A DNA stretch of 64,000 nt from Promethearchaeota archaeon (GTDB lineage Archaea; Asgardarchaeota; Lokiarchaeia; Sigyniarchaeales; SOKP01), in assembly GCA_030606485.1 (NCBI GenBank), contig JAUWGH010000006.1, forward strand, positions 1 through 64,000, given 5' to 3'. The notes beneath the pieces are model-generated. The model was not told the origin of the DNA. It did no database searches and saw nothing but the letters and a program-made list of their open reading frames with translations. Both the position numbers and the translations under genes were made by a program. Within the stretch, counting starts at the first letter, position 1; each line of letters begins with the position of its first letter. Shown piece after piece: positions 1 through 9,209 of this stretch.

Positions 1-81
1 TTAGATGACTTGAAAGCAGAAGCTAACCTTACAGTAGAAAAGCTTATAGAATTATATGATATTATGGATTTGTTCTTTTAA
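1..81 (+). CDS. C-terminal end of an unidentified protein (partial)
   Basis: An open frame enters from the left edge and ends with TAA at 79-81, leaving 26 residues of C-terminus. The peptide is acidic and helical and ends in Asp-Leu-Phe-Phe. Too little remains to assign a family. It is convergent with the thiolase gene that follows. Confidence 0.45.
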   Translation, partial: LDDLKAEANLTVEKLIELYDIMDLFF

Positions 82-264
82 CAAGTCGCTTTATAAGAAA
101 CAATTTCGCATCATTTCTTGGATAATTTCATCATATTACAATCTAGACCTTGAAAATATCTTATTTACTAAAAAAAAATAAATTTTAAAAAATCCTATTT
201 TATCATAGCATTTGTAATTTTTCTATTAAGTAAAATTAAATACTAAATGAAAAAAAAAATTATT

Positions 265-1440
265 TTAATCTGCTTGACCTAAAATACTAACGCTGCAAAC
301 GCAAAATGCTCCACCAAGATTATGAGCTAATCCTATTTTAGCATCAGGTACTTGTCTTCCTTCCGCTCTTCCTTGAAGTTGTTTAGTTACCTCTTGCAAC
401 ATTCTACATCCAGTAGCACCGATTGGATGCCCAAAAGCTTTTAGGCCTCCAGATGGATTAACCGCAGTTTCACCATCCCAATTAAATGTACCATTCTTTA
501 ATTCTTCAGCTGCCATTCCACTGTCGCAAAACTTTAAATCTTGACAGTTTAAGAGTTCAGTAATTGTAAAACAATCATGGACTTCAGCACAACTGATTTC
601 TTTTCTGGGATCCGTTATTCCGGCTTCTTTATATGCTAATTCTGCTGCTTTTCTGGTCGCTGGAAATGAAGTGAAATCGAAGCTCGGCCAATACCAAGGC
701 ATTCCTGTATAAACAGCTAATGCATTAGCTTTTACTAAAATATAATCATCTCCATGGGCATAACTCGGTGCAAGCTCTGGACTCGTTAATATCAATGCTG
801 CTGAACCATCTGAAATAGCACAACAATCGTATCGACCCAAAGGATCTGCAATCATTGGAGCGTTTAAAACCGTTTCTAATGAAACTGGCCTTCTAAAATG
901 GGCTTTAGGATGATGTGCTCCATTATCATGATTTTTTACTGCAACTCTCGCTAAATCTTCCTTGGTCCATCCATAATCTTTAAAACTACGTGTAGCTGCT
1001 AGTGAAAATATCGCAGGGGCAGAAGGTCTTGGATACATTGGATGACCAAATTTCCGAAATCCAGGTAAACCTCGGGATCCCTCATCTAATATTTTTTCAA
1101 CACCGCATGCTAAAACTACATCATTAACACCTGAAGCGACAGCATTGCATGCATTTCTAAATGCATCCATACCTGAAGCACAATAATTTTCTACTCTTGT
1201 AATTGGAATACCCCACAGTTTTAAAGCATCTGCAAATGTTCCGCCTGATAATCCTGTAAAATAATAATATATTCCCATCCAAACTGCTTCAATCTCATTT
1301 CTTTTTACTCCAGCATCTGCCATTGCTTCATCGGTAGATTTAATCAATAAAGAAAATTGATTTTCATCCCATAATTCTCCATATTTTGTTGCACCAACAC
1401 CAATTATTGCAACTTTATCTCTAATACCTTTTACTACCAT
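265..1440 (-). CDS. Thiolase superfamily protein, SCP2-type (acetyl-CoA acetyltransferase-like)
   Basis: This 391-residue protein belongs to the thiolase superfamily, which makes or cleaves a C-C bond in acyl-CoA substrates in the cytoplasm. The acylated cysteine is Cys87 in ENYCASGMDA. His289 lies in the VHDCFTITE segment, the NPSGGLKAFGHPIGATG loop (328-344) carries the active-site His338, and the C-terminal Cys pair 380/382 sits in the position of the second catalytic Cys. These features are typical of the SCP2-type thiolases common in archaea, which often pair with a DUF35 protein in mevalonate or beta-oxidation contexts. No DUF35 gene is adjacent; instead an SCP2 sterol-carrier-domain gene lies 54 bases upstream on the same strand, suggesting a lipid or acyl-CoA role. 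The family is well supported; the substrate is unknown. Confidence 0.9.
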   Translation of the reverse strand: MVVKGIRDKVAIIGVGATKYGELWDENQFSLLIKSTDEAMADAGVKRNEIEAVWMGIYYYFTGLSGGTFADALKLWGIPITRVENYCASGMDAFRNACNAVASGVNDVVLACGVEKILDEGSRGLPGFRKFGHPMYPRPSAPAIFSLAATRSFKDYGWTKEDLARVAVKNHDNGAHHPKAHFRRPVSLETVLNAPMIADPLGRYDCCAISDGSAALILTSPELAPSYAHGDDYILVKANALAVYTGMPWYWPSFDFTSFPATRKAAELAYKEAGITDPRKEISCAEVHDCFTITELLNCQDLKFCDSGMAAEELKNGTFNWDGETAVNPSGGLKAFGHPIGATGCRMLQEVTKQLQGRAEGRQVPDAKIGLAHNLGGAFCVCSVSILGQAD

Positions 1441-1494
1441 TTTTTTTCATATTTTTAATAAAATTAAATAATAACAAAAATTTTTTTGAAAAAA

Positions 1495-1899
1495 TCACCA
1501 ATCCTTGAGATACTTTGTTAGATATTTAAAAATGTAGGTTGTTGCTTTTGTATTACGTCTTAACTTATCCAAATTACCTTGAAATTTAAATTTACCCATC
1601 CTCATCGCAATAGTTGGGTCTAATTCTCCTTTAAATAATCTTCTCCAATTAGTCTCATTTGCCGAAATATAACATTCAAAAGGTTTTTCGGATGGTCCAC
1701 CAATGAACTCCACACTTCTAACTTTTCCGTGCCATAAATCAAGCCATAAATAATAATTTTTTTTTAATTTATTACCATCAGATAAAAACTCTATTGTAAT
1801 AGCTCCTTCCCAATCTTTTGCAGTTTTCCTATAACTTTCATTTTCATTTAGATCATCCATTATCTTTTTTTCAATTTCTTGGTTAGGAATTTCCACCAT
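1495..1899 (-). CDS. SCP2 sterol-carrier-domain protein
   Basis: This 134-residue protein matches the SCP2 sterol-transfer fold. It has a beta-rich centre followed by the FKGELDPTIAMRMGKFKFQG segment (about 88-107), whose 'G-x-x-D-P-T/x-A... G-K-x-x-x-x-G' signature is characteristic of the family. It has no signal peptide or membrane segment. SCP2 domains bind lipids or acyl-CoA. The gene is immediately upstream of the thiolase on the same strand, so the two are probably co-transcribed, a split version of the eukaryotic SCP-x arrangement in which thiolase and SCP2 are fused. That functional link is inference. Confidence 0.75.
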   Translation of the reverse strand: MVEIPNQEIEKKIMDDLNENESYRKTAKDWEGAITIEFLSDGNKLKKNYYLWLDLWHGKVRSVEFIGGPSEKPFECYISANETNWRRLFKGELDPTIAMRMGKFKFQGNLDKLRRNTKATTYIFKYLTKYLKDW

Positions 1900-2035
1900 A
1901 ACAAGTTCTTGTTTTATCTCATTTTGAACCTTTTTAATTTAATTATCTTATAGTTGAAATTATTAAAAAAGATTTATTTTCTAAAAAAATCAATAAATTT
2001 TAGATGAAAAAAACAATATTTGAAAACTTCAATGA
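1900..2035. other. Intergenic, promoter region of the SCP2/thiolase pair
   Basis: This AT-rich stretch holds the upstream region of the minus-strand SCP2 gene, whose start codon is preceded by an A-rich leader. I see no tRNA or repeat here. The rest of the gap up to 2412 is described in the next entry. Confidence 0.3.
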
Positions 2036-2350
2036 AATAATTTAATCCATTCTCTAATATGCTATAATGAAGGGGAAATTGAGGGTTGGGGTTATGATTG
2101 TAAATATATAAATTCATCCTTTAACTGTCCGTTTTTACGCAATGACGATATAAATTGTCCGATAAAGAATGGTTTTAAAAATCGCCCGAATAAATGTACT
2201 GTATGTAAAAAAGGAGAAATTGATTATTGGGATCAAACTCCTGCCGAAATTATTTTTCAATGTAGATTTTACCATACATTTTATCCAATATCATTTGAAA
2301 AAGAATTATTAATATATTTTTTAATTGTTATTATTTTATTATTGACATAA
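2036..2350 (+). pseudogene. Start-less Cys-rich open frame with hydrophobic tail (probable gene remnant)
   Basis: A frame open from 2036 to the TAA at 2348-2350 encodes about 104 residues, with seven cysteines and a C-terminal hydrophobic stretch that could span the membrane. Its Cys pattern includes CPF..., CPIK... and a CTVC pair, reminiscent of a small zinc-binding domain. No in-frame ATG, GTG or TTG precedes the conserved-looking part, and a TGA closes the frame at 2033-2035. The Cys-rich content is unlike the surrounding random AT-rich spacer, so I read it as the 3' remnant of a gene that lost its start, lying at the edge of the restriction-modification island. A rare start codon such as ATA (2057) cannot be excluded. 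I do not recognise the family. Confidence 0.4.
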
Positions 2351-2412
2351 TAAAAACAAATTTTTATCAAAAACAATAACGTTTATTTATTGTATTTTAA
2401 AAGAAGATTTTT

Positions 2413-5400
2413 ATGAGAATAGATGAAGATTTCATTCTTGAAGAAATTAAGCAGAGAATAGATATTCAGTATTATTATAAAGTTCTTAAAGATAAAAAAG
2501 AGATTAAGCCGGAATGGATGCTTGAAGAACAGAAACCTGAAAGTTTAGTGGAGCAAATATTTTTAAATATATTGAGAATTTTAAAAATCCCCGAAAAACA
2601 AATCATTTCTCAGAATCGTGTTAAAACTTTTGATTTATATAAAGAAAAGAAATATCGCTATCCAGATTTTAAAATAATTAAACATCGAAAAAGCGAAAAA
2701 AATCTATTGATCGAGTTAGAACCATTCAATTCAGATATTCAAATTGGAATAAAACAAGCAAAAGAATGGATTCAAGATATCAATATCGGTTCATTTAATA
2801 ACGCCATGGCTATTAACTTGAGTAATTTCATATTAATTTTTTTTAACGGTAATACAGTTCGAGAAAAAGAGCTAAATATTGAAGAAGCATATAGTTATAT
2901 TTCAGATGTTGTTTTTGGAAAGAAAATAACGATTAATTTAGAGAAAATTAACAAGATAACTGAACAGTTTTATAACCAATTCTTCGCGTTAATACATGGT
3001 GGATCCTATATTAGCACCAAAGAAGAAAGAATTTCGATATCTGAAGAAAATTCTATTTTTAAAAACCTCTTATATGATGAAAAGTTACATGAATCTGAAA
3101 AAATTGAATTTTTATATACAATTTTCAATAGACTCATTTTTATTAAGATTTTAATGGATTGGGGGTCGATATTTAATCTTTTTGACTATCTGCGTCAAGT
3201 TCCAGAACATTTAATGCATACCGAATTAAATAATCTATTTTTTAAAACACTAGCTGTTAAAAAAGAAAATAGGGTTAATTTACCAAAAGAATTCGAGAAT
3301 GTTCCATTTTTAAATGGAGGTCTCTTTAGACTTACAAAAGTCGAAGAAGATAATCCTAATTTAATGATTGAAGCAAAATATTTACTAAAAATTTTCGAAT
3401 TTTTAGAAAAATATTCGTTTTTAGATAATGGAGCAGACGAATCTTCATTAAATAGTGAGATATTAGGTTACATTTTTGAAAAAACTATAAAATTTCGTAA
3501 AGGTACTGGTTCATATTATACTCATAATTTAATATGCGATTTTATTTGCGAAAATGTATTATATCCTCATTTACTTATCAGAATAAACGATTTTCTTAAG
3601 GCAAAAGGATACAAGGAAAGTGAGTTACTTGAGAATTTTGAAGAAATTTTTATGCTAAAAGAAAAGACATTACTAGGAGTTTACGAAAAAATTATAAAAA
3701 ATCTTAAAGTTTGCGACATTTGCGTTGGTTCAGGCGCTTTCTTGTTATCAATGGGTAATTTGTTATTAGAAGTTCATAAAAGAATACTAAAAACATTAAA
3801 TAAAGAAATAAATGAAACCAAAATTAAACATTATATTGTCGAATACAACTTATATGGCGTAGACTTGCTACTTTCTGCAATTCAAATATGTCAGTTAAGA
3901 TTATGGCTTTGGATCTCGGAAGATTCCGAAGAAATTATGCCTCTTCCAAATATTGAATATAACTTAAGAGTAGGAAATTCTTTACTGGGAACTGTATCCC
4001 AAATTAACATAAGCACAGTTAATTATCAATTTATTAACAAAATACAGGGCACTGATTTCCTAGACTTTAGCGATCCTAAAATTTCGAAAATTTTAGAAGA
4101 ATTAGAAAGTGGAGTAATTACTTTTTCTTCATTAAAGTCTCTTAAAACAACATTAATTGATCTTTATTTATACAGTCACGATAAAAATACTATTTTACTA
4201 AAGGATTTAATTGAAAGCCTAAACAATCTTATTGTTGATGACGCAGATAGAATTTATCTAAACACCCTAAATGATATTATTAATAAAAAAAACCTAAAAA
4301 ACAATCTGAATACAGAGTTCCTGAGAAGAATGAAAGCGTTTCATTGGTATTTAGAGTTCCCGCAAGTTTTTCCTAAAGGTTTTGATATTATTATTGGAAA
4401 TCCTCCTTATGTCTCAGTCAAATTTATGGAAAAAATCCCAATTGAACAAGATATACAATCCATAACTAAGAAGTTGAAAAAAAAAAGGAAAAAGATAAAA
4501 AAATTAAAATCTGAAAACACGATCGAAAAATATAAAGAGATTATAATATCATTGAAGAAAGAATTAAAAATAAAGGAAGTATTATTAGAAACTGATTATT
4601 ATAAACAAGAGAAAATCGATAATTCCTTATATAAGAATTTTCTTAAAAACAATTATAATTGGGCCTATAAAATCTATGACATATTAATTCCATTTTTTGA
4701 GAGAGGATTATCTCTACTAAAAAAAAATAACAAAACATATCTTAGTTTTATTACTTCAAATAAGTATTTAGCAACGGATTACGGCGTAAAAATTAGGGAG
4801 GCCTTTCTAAATAGTTACAACATCGAAATATTAGTTGATATATCCATGATAAAGGTGTTTAAAGATGCTGCAGTTTATCCAATTATTACTGTCTTAAGAA
4901 ATTTTAGTAAAAAGGAGGGTTCGATGATACAAGTAGGTAGATATTCGGATATAAATGAATTAGGAAGTTATTTACATCCTATAGAGCTGGTGAGATATAA
5001 TAACCAAGAAACTAATTATTTGATATATATTCCTCTTCACCTCGAATCGTTCGAATTATTTGATAAATTATATTACCATCCCAATTGTTCAACCGTTGGA
5101 AAAGGGTTTATAAATTGTTATCGAGAATTTGATTTTACACAATGGGGAAATTACGAAGTGTTTGTATCAGAAAATAGAGGAAAGAAATTAGGAGAGGATT
5201 ACTATAATTATATTACTAATAACGATATTTTCCCCTTCCAATTAAATCCTGTAAATCAATTCTATTTTTTAAGAGAAATTCCGAATTCAAAAAACCCAAA
5301 TAATTTAGAAATTGTAGAGGGAAAGTGGAATATTTTTCAAAACGAACTTCTTATGATAAGAGAGGTGGCTTTAGACTTAATGTGTGCCATTGGGAAAAAT

Positions 5401-5904
5401 TTTGCAAATATTGGAAAGATATACGCATTGAAATTAAACCCAAATTCAGACCTTAATTATTTATCCAATTACTATTTTCTGGCTTTATTTAATTCTAAAT
5501 TATTAGATTTTTACTTTAGGGTTATGTTTTGGAATACACATTTAAGTGGAGGTTATTTAAATTTTCACTTTAGCTATCTGTCTCTACTTCCTGTTCTTAG
5601 AATAGATTCAAAATCGTTGGTGTATAAGCAAATTGTATTTTTTTCAAAATTGCTTTCCATGAAATACATAGATTTGGTAAAAATATTATTAGATTTATTG
5701 ATCTTAAAAGCTCACTTTCCAAATGATTTAGATCTAAAAGATATAGACCTTACCTTTTTAGAAGCTTTTCTTGATATACAATTAACCGATGAAATTATAG
5801 AAAATGTCTTAATAGAATTAAGAAAAATTGAAAGTGAAGTTAATAAATTAGCTCAAAACAATTTATATCAAATAATGGTTAAAGAACGGCAATTTGAAAA
5901 ATAA
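2413..5904 (+). CDS. Type IIG-like restriction-modification enzyme (fused nuclease, N6-adenine methyltransferase and specificity regions)
   Basis: This 1163-residue protein has the layout of an Eco57I-class type IIG enzyme, cutting and methylating DNA with one polypeptide. The N-terminal region contains a PD-(D/E)xK-like nuclease core: Pro84-Asp85, then Glu101-Leu-Glu103 and a downstream QAK (about 114-116). An N6-adenine methyltransferase core follows, with motif I in CDICVGSGAF (about 434-443) and the catalytic NPPY motif (about 661-664). A lysine-rich coiled insertion (about 685-735) separates it from the C-terminal half, which should hold target recognition. It starts with ATG at 2413 after an AT-rich leader. 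It could alternatively be a PglX-like BREX methylase, but the nuclease core and the lack of BREX neighbours favour type IIG. The exact specificity is unknown. Confidence 0.85.
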   Translation: MRIDEDFILEEIKQRIDIQYYYKVLKDKKEIKPEWMLEEQKPESLVEQIFLNILRILKIPEKQIISQNRVKTFDLYKEKKYRYPDFKIIKHRKSEKNLLIELEPFNSDIQIGIKQAKEWIQDINIGSFNNAMAINLSNFILIFFNGNTVREKELNIEEAYSYISDVVFGKKITINLEKINKITEQFYNQFFALIHGGSYISTKEERISISEENSIFKNLLYDEKLHESEKIEFLYTIFNRLIFIKILMDWGSIFNLFDYLRQVPEHLMHTELNNLFFKTLAVKKENRVNLPKEFENVPFLNGGLFRLTKVEEDNPNLMIEAKYLLKIFEFLEKYSFLDNGADESSLNSEILGYIFEKTIKFRKGTGSYYTHNLICDFICENVLYPHLLIRINDFLKAKGYKESELLENFEEIFMLKEKTLLGVYEKIIKNLKVCDICVGSGAFLLSMGNLLLEVHKRILKTLNKEINETKIKHYIVEYNLYGVDLLLSAIQICQLRLWLWISEDSEEIMPLPNIEYNLRVGNSLLGTVSQINISTVNYQFINKIQGTDFLDFSDPKISKILEELESGVITFSSLKSLKTTLIDLYLYSHDKNTILLKDLIESLNNLIVDDADRIYLNTLNDIINKKNLKNNLNTEFLRRMKAFHWYLEFPQVFPKGFDIIIGNPPYVSVKFMEKIPIEQDIQSITKKLKKKRKKIKKLKSENTIEKYKEIIISLKKELKIKEVLLETDYYKQEKIDNSLYKNFLKNNYNWAYKIYDILIPFFERGLSLLKKNNKTYLSFITSNKYLATDYGVKIREAFLNSYNIEILVDISMIKVFKDAAVYPIITVLRNFSKKEGSMIQVGRYSDINELGSYLHPIELVRYNNQETNYLIYIPLHLESFELFDKLYYHPNCSTVGKGFINCYREFDFTQWGNYEVFVSENRGKKLGEDYYNYITNNDIFPFQLNPVNQFYFLREIPNSKNPNNLEIVEGKWNIFQNELLMIREVALDLMCAIGKNFANIGKIYALKLNPNSDLNYLSNYYFLALFNSKLLDFYFRVMFWNTHLSGGYLNFHFSYLSLLPVLRIDSKSLVYKQIVFFSKLLSMKYIDLVKILLDLLILKAHFPNDLDLKDIDLTFLEAFLDIQLTDEIIENVLIELRKIESEVNKLAQNNLYQIMVKERQFEK

Positions 5905-6127
5905 AGATGAATGAAATGGCTATTATTAACTCAATTTTTTTAAGAACTGATAAAAAATTATAAGATTTAAATATTCAAAATATTTATGTTATTATTAATC
6001 TTTATGATTTTTACTCAAATTCAAATAAGCTTAATAAAGAAATGACTCTAATCCTAAATCATAAGTGGATTAAACTAATTGAAAATATATGTAGATTAAG
6101 CTAAAATTTGAAAAGATTCTACTAATC

Positions 6128-6976
6128 TTAATAGTTTATAATTAAAACCTCTTTAATTTGTCCTCTACCCGAAGCATCTGAATTTATAGCTCTTCTTGCA
6201 TAAACTGTTTTTAAATCATATTTTTTATACAAATCTAAAATAAATTCATTATAGGAATTACTTAACATAACTTTACATCCACGATTATCTAACTCTTCAT
6301 AAACTTTAAACAATCTCACTTGATCTTCTTTATTAAAATTCTCTTTGGTATAACTAGTAAAATTAGCAGTAGTCGAAATTGGTTGATATGGAGGGTCAAA
6401 ATAGATAAAATCATCCTTTTCTGCAAAATCAAGACAAATTTCAAAATCTGAATTGATAATTCTAACTCCTTTTAACACTTGATATACAGTTTTTAAATTT
6501 TTTTCATCACAAATATTTGGGTTTCTATATCTTCCATAGGGAACATTAAATTCTCCCTTACTATTTACCCTATACAATCCATTGAAGCATGTCTTGTTAA
6601 GATATATCATGCGAGCTGCTCTTTCTATATTTGAAAGATTTATAAATTTTTTAGGATTTTTATCAATATGTCGAATCTTATAATAAAATTCTTTATTATT
6701 ATTTTTTTTATGTACTTTCAATAATTTAATTAATTTATCAACATTATCTTGAATTACTTTATAGATATTTATTAATTCTTCATTAAGATCAATTAAAAAA
6801 GCTTCTTTTGGTAATAGATAAAAAAATAGGGCACCGCCTCCCAAAAAAGGTTCTATATATTTATTAATTCCTTTAGGGAGATATTTATCTATTTGACTTA
6901 ATAATTGTCTTTTCCCTCCAGCCCATTTTAAAATTGGATAAACTTTAGAAAAATCTTGAATAAGAAATTCTTTCAT
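6128..6976 (-). CDS. dam: DNA adenine methylase, Dam/D12 class
   Basis: This 282-residue enzyme should methylate the N6 of adenine in a short DNA site. It shows the D12-class hallmarks in order: KWAGGKRQLL (17-26), the SAM-binding motif EPFLGGGALFF (42-52), conserved NKTCFNGLYRVN in the middle and the catalytic DPPY tetrad (about 194-197). Length and motif order match Dam and M.DpnII. It is convergent with the type IIG gene, and the unassigned 295-residue gene at 7151-8038 lies upstream on the same strand. A broken copy of this same gene lies at 8141-8250. Family assignment is firm. Whether it protects against a partner nuclease or acts alone is not shown by the sequence. Confidence 0.93.
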   Translation of the reverse strand: MKEFLIQDFSKVYPILKWAGGKRQLLSQIDKYLPKGINKYIEPFLGGGALFFYLLPKEAFLIDLNEELINIYKVIQDNVDKLIKLLKVHKKNNNKEFYYKIRHIDKNPKKFINLSNIERAARMIYLNKTCFNGLYRVNSKGEFNVPYGRYRNPNICDEKNLKTVYQVLKGVRIINSDFEICLDFAEKDDFIYFDPPYQPISTTANFTSYTKENFNKEDQVRLFKVYEELDNRGCKVMLSNSYNEFILDLYKKYDLKTVYARRAINSDASGRGQIKEVLIINY

Positions 6977-7150
6977 TTTCTGATATTTTATTTATTTTTT
7001 CAGTATCCATATTCGCTATCAAATTTTAAATATGAATATTCATCGAGAAAAAGATTCTCAAATATTTTTTATTTTTAAAATTAATAAAGTTTTTTGTTAA
7101 GATCTCTGAAAATAATTATATTTTTTAAATACTCCGAAAAAATGACTTAT

Positions 7151-8038
7151 CTATTCAAGTTTCCACTTATGCAACCGAGTAATAAAACCACTTTCAAGCA
7201 TCCAGATTTCAGCTTCGCCACTAACCACTTGTAAAATGCTTTCAATAAAAAGAATATTGAATAGAAACCATAAACGATCTATTTCTTTTTTTATCTGTGT
7301 AACTTTTTCGTTATCTTTAGTAAAAAATGGAGTTAAATCCTGCTGTACAGCATTACTCTTAGGATCACCTAAAGGAAAAATAAACTTAACAATTGCGGTT
7401 GTTTCATCTATGATATATTTTTCAGCTTTTTTTTGAATTTCTGCAACTTCTTCAAAAGATTTTAAAGTACTTGCCCTAAATCGCCCTTGAAAATGTCCAA
7501 TCGAATATCCAATAAATTTATTTGAAATCCAATTACAAATTCTTTCATAATATTGATCATTAGTTTCATTTTCTTTTGAAGGAAAAAATGCTTTAATTTT
7601 TTCAATAGGAGTTTTTTTCAGACGATTAATGATTGCATCTTTGTAAAATAAAGAATCTAATGAAGATCTAAGATTTCCTTCATTTGTTAATGGCATATAA
7701 AATTCATAGATAGTAACAGTTTCATATCTCTCTTTTATAAAATCATCACGCATTCTTCGAGTTTGTGAAAAATGTCTCTTGAATTTATTAAAAGATGATA
7801 AATTTCTAAAAGTTTCACCCACTTGATATTTATCTTTCTCATGCTCAAGTAATAATGGTTTAAAAATTTTTGTAAAATAAGTATTAAAAGTAGATTCTTT
7901 ATCCCACTGAGTAATATTTTTCAAGTCTTCTTTGGTAAAATATTCACTAGTTTGATATTTCTCTCTGAAAAAATTAAAAACTTTCTTGATACTAGTATCA
8001 GAATTATATTTTTCATTTTTTAAATTCAAAATTATCAC
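7151..8038 (-). CDS. Unrecognised protein associated with the Dam methylase
   Basis: I do not recognise this 295-residue protein. The N-terminus (about 10-70) is helical and resembles a winged-helix or DNA-binding segment; the middle is rich in Arg, Lys and aromatic residues; and the C-terminal part (about 205-290) contains IVKFIFPLGDPKSNAVQQD and GEAEIWMLESG. There is no signal peptide and no clear membrane segment, and no unambiguous PD-(D/E)xK or HNH motif. Its position immediately upstream of the Dam methylase, on the same strand in a restriction-modification island, makes a cognate endonuclease or an accessory defence protein plausible. That is inference from context only. Confidence 0.7.
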   Translation of the reverse strand: MIILNLKNEKYNSDTSIKKVFNFFREKYQTSEYFTKEDLKNITQWDKESTFNTYFTKIFKPLLLEHEKDKYQVGETFRNLSSFNKFKRHFSQTRRMRDDFIKERYETVTIYEFYMPLTNEGNLRSSLDSLFYKDAIINRLKKTPIEKIKAFFPSKENETNDQYYERICNWISNKFIGYSIGHFQGRFRASTLKSFEEVAEIQKKAEKYIIDETTAIVKFIFPLGDPKSNAVQQDLTPFFTKDNEKVTQIKKEIDRLWFLFNILFIESILQVVSGEAEIWMLESGFITRLHKWKLE

Positions 8039-8555
8039 TTAAACGTAGTATTATTTTTTTAGATTTTTCTCTTGATTATTCTTTTTTATTTTTTTATAAT
8101 TATAACATCTTTTAAAAATATTAAAAAATACTCTTCATAAAAATTTTCTTTAGTATAACTAGTATTATTAGATATATACGAAATTGGTTGATATATAGGA
8201 ATAAAATAAATAAAGTTATCCCTTTTAGCGAAGTTTAAATATTTCTCAGACTCTAACAATTCTTTTTGCTTTTTTATTTTGCCTTCTTTTAAAATTTCGA
8301 AGTGAAATAATATTATTATCTTCCCCGAAATAATTTAAAATGCTTCCTTGAAATTTATTTGCTCTCAATATCCTTCTTGACTTTAAACTCTAATCGATAA
8401 TAAAAACTATGTTTGTTTTCATTATTAAATGAATCATTTTGAAAAAATTAAAAGCGTTATTCTTGAAATATGAAAATATATCTCTGTAGAACTTTTAATT
8501 GTTTTATTAAAAAAAAAGTAAAAAAAATGAGATATTTATTTTTTATTTCTTTATT
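8039..8555. other. Gene-poor spacer after the restriction-modification island
   Basis: This 517-base gap contains the Dam remnant listed separately and otherwise only very AT-rich DNA with no credible frame over 30 codons that carries a ribosome site. It separates the restriction-modification genes from the membrane protein gene at 8556 and probably consists of degraded mobile or defence DNA. Confidence 0.4.
8141..8250 (-). pseudogene. Remnant of a second Dam-type methylase gene
   Basis: The stretch from about 8141 matches the intact dam gene around 6341-6440 in the same orientation. Both contain a shared 'tatAACTAGTA' block, then 'cGAAATTGGTTGATAT' and an 'AAAATA(g/a)ATAAA' block, in the same order. 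In the intact gene this segment encodes the region around the DPPY motif. In the remnant the DPPY codons are altered and no long frame survives, so it is a decayed fragment. The alignment was made by eye and its outer limits are approximate. Confidence 0.6.
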
Positions 8556-9002
8556 TTAATCGTATCTCTTTCTTGTTAATAAAAGCCAGAAGAAACCAAT
8601 TAATCCGATAATAAAAGCCACTATTACTATATAATTCGGCCAATAAGTCAAATCAAAAGAAGCTGGAGCACTAATCCAACTTATTATCGCTGAAACCCCT
8701 GTCACAACCATTAAACTTAGAACTACAAGTGCTTGTCCCATAGCCCATTCTTCTTCTTTAAACATTCCTATTCCCGCAACTAAACACCAGAAACCTAAAG
8801 CTACCGAGATTAGACCTTGCGAACCAAAAAAACTAAGAGCAGCAGCTGTATCAGGATTCGTTGCAAAATCACTCAACCAAACTGGAACCAAAATACCGCC
8901 CCATGCCAAGAAATCAAGAATTCCTTTTACTATAAAGAAAACACCAACTATCAGCAGCAAAATATTCAATAATTCATTTGAATCTTTTTCAACTTCACTC
9001 AT
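8556..9002 (-). CDS. Small four-helix membrane protein
   Basis: This 148-residue protein has four predicted membrane spans at about 11-35, 60-80, 88-110 and 122-143, with a short acidic N-terminus and a basic C-terminal tail (RKRYD), consistent with a cytoplasmic C-terminus. There are no motifs for a transporter or enzyme family. It stands alone, divergent from the PLP enzyme gene downstream of it in the map. The gene is real on the basis of its coherent hydrophobic pattern, but its function is unknown. Confidence 0.7.
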   Translation of the reverse strand: MSEVEKDSNELLNILLLIVGVFFIVKGILDFLAWGGILVPVWLSDFATNPDTAAALSFFGSQGLISVALGFWCLVAGIGMFKEEEWAMGQALVVLSLMVVTGVSAIISWISAPASFDLTYWPNYIVIVAFIIGLIGFFWLLLTRKRYD

Positions 9003-9209
9003 ATTGAAATCATTCTCTAAATTTTTAATTAAAATTTAAGTTTTGTTTGTGAATAAATCAATTGATAGTTATAAAGTTTGTTTATATATTCATAATATTA
9101 AAGGTATTAATAAAAAAACGTTCAGAATTAGTTAGATTTTATTTAAACAATGATAATACTGCGGATAACTGATAATAATCATTAAATTAAATACATTAAT
9201 CTTATAATT

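Noticed and set aside
2413-5904. BREX PglX methylase as an alternative name for the type IIG enzyme
   Set aside because: No other BREX genes are near, and a PD-(D/E)xK-like core is present at the N-terminus.
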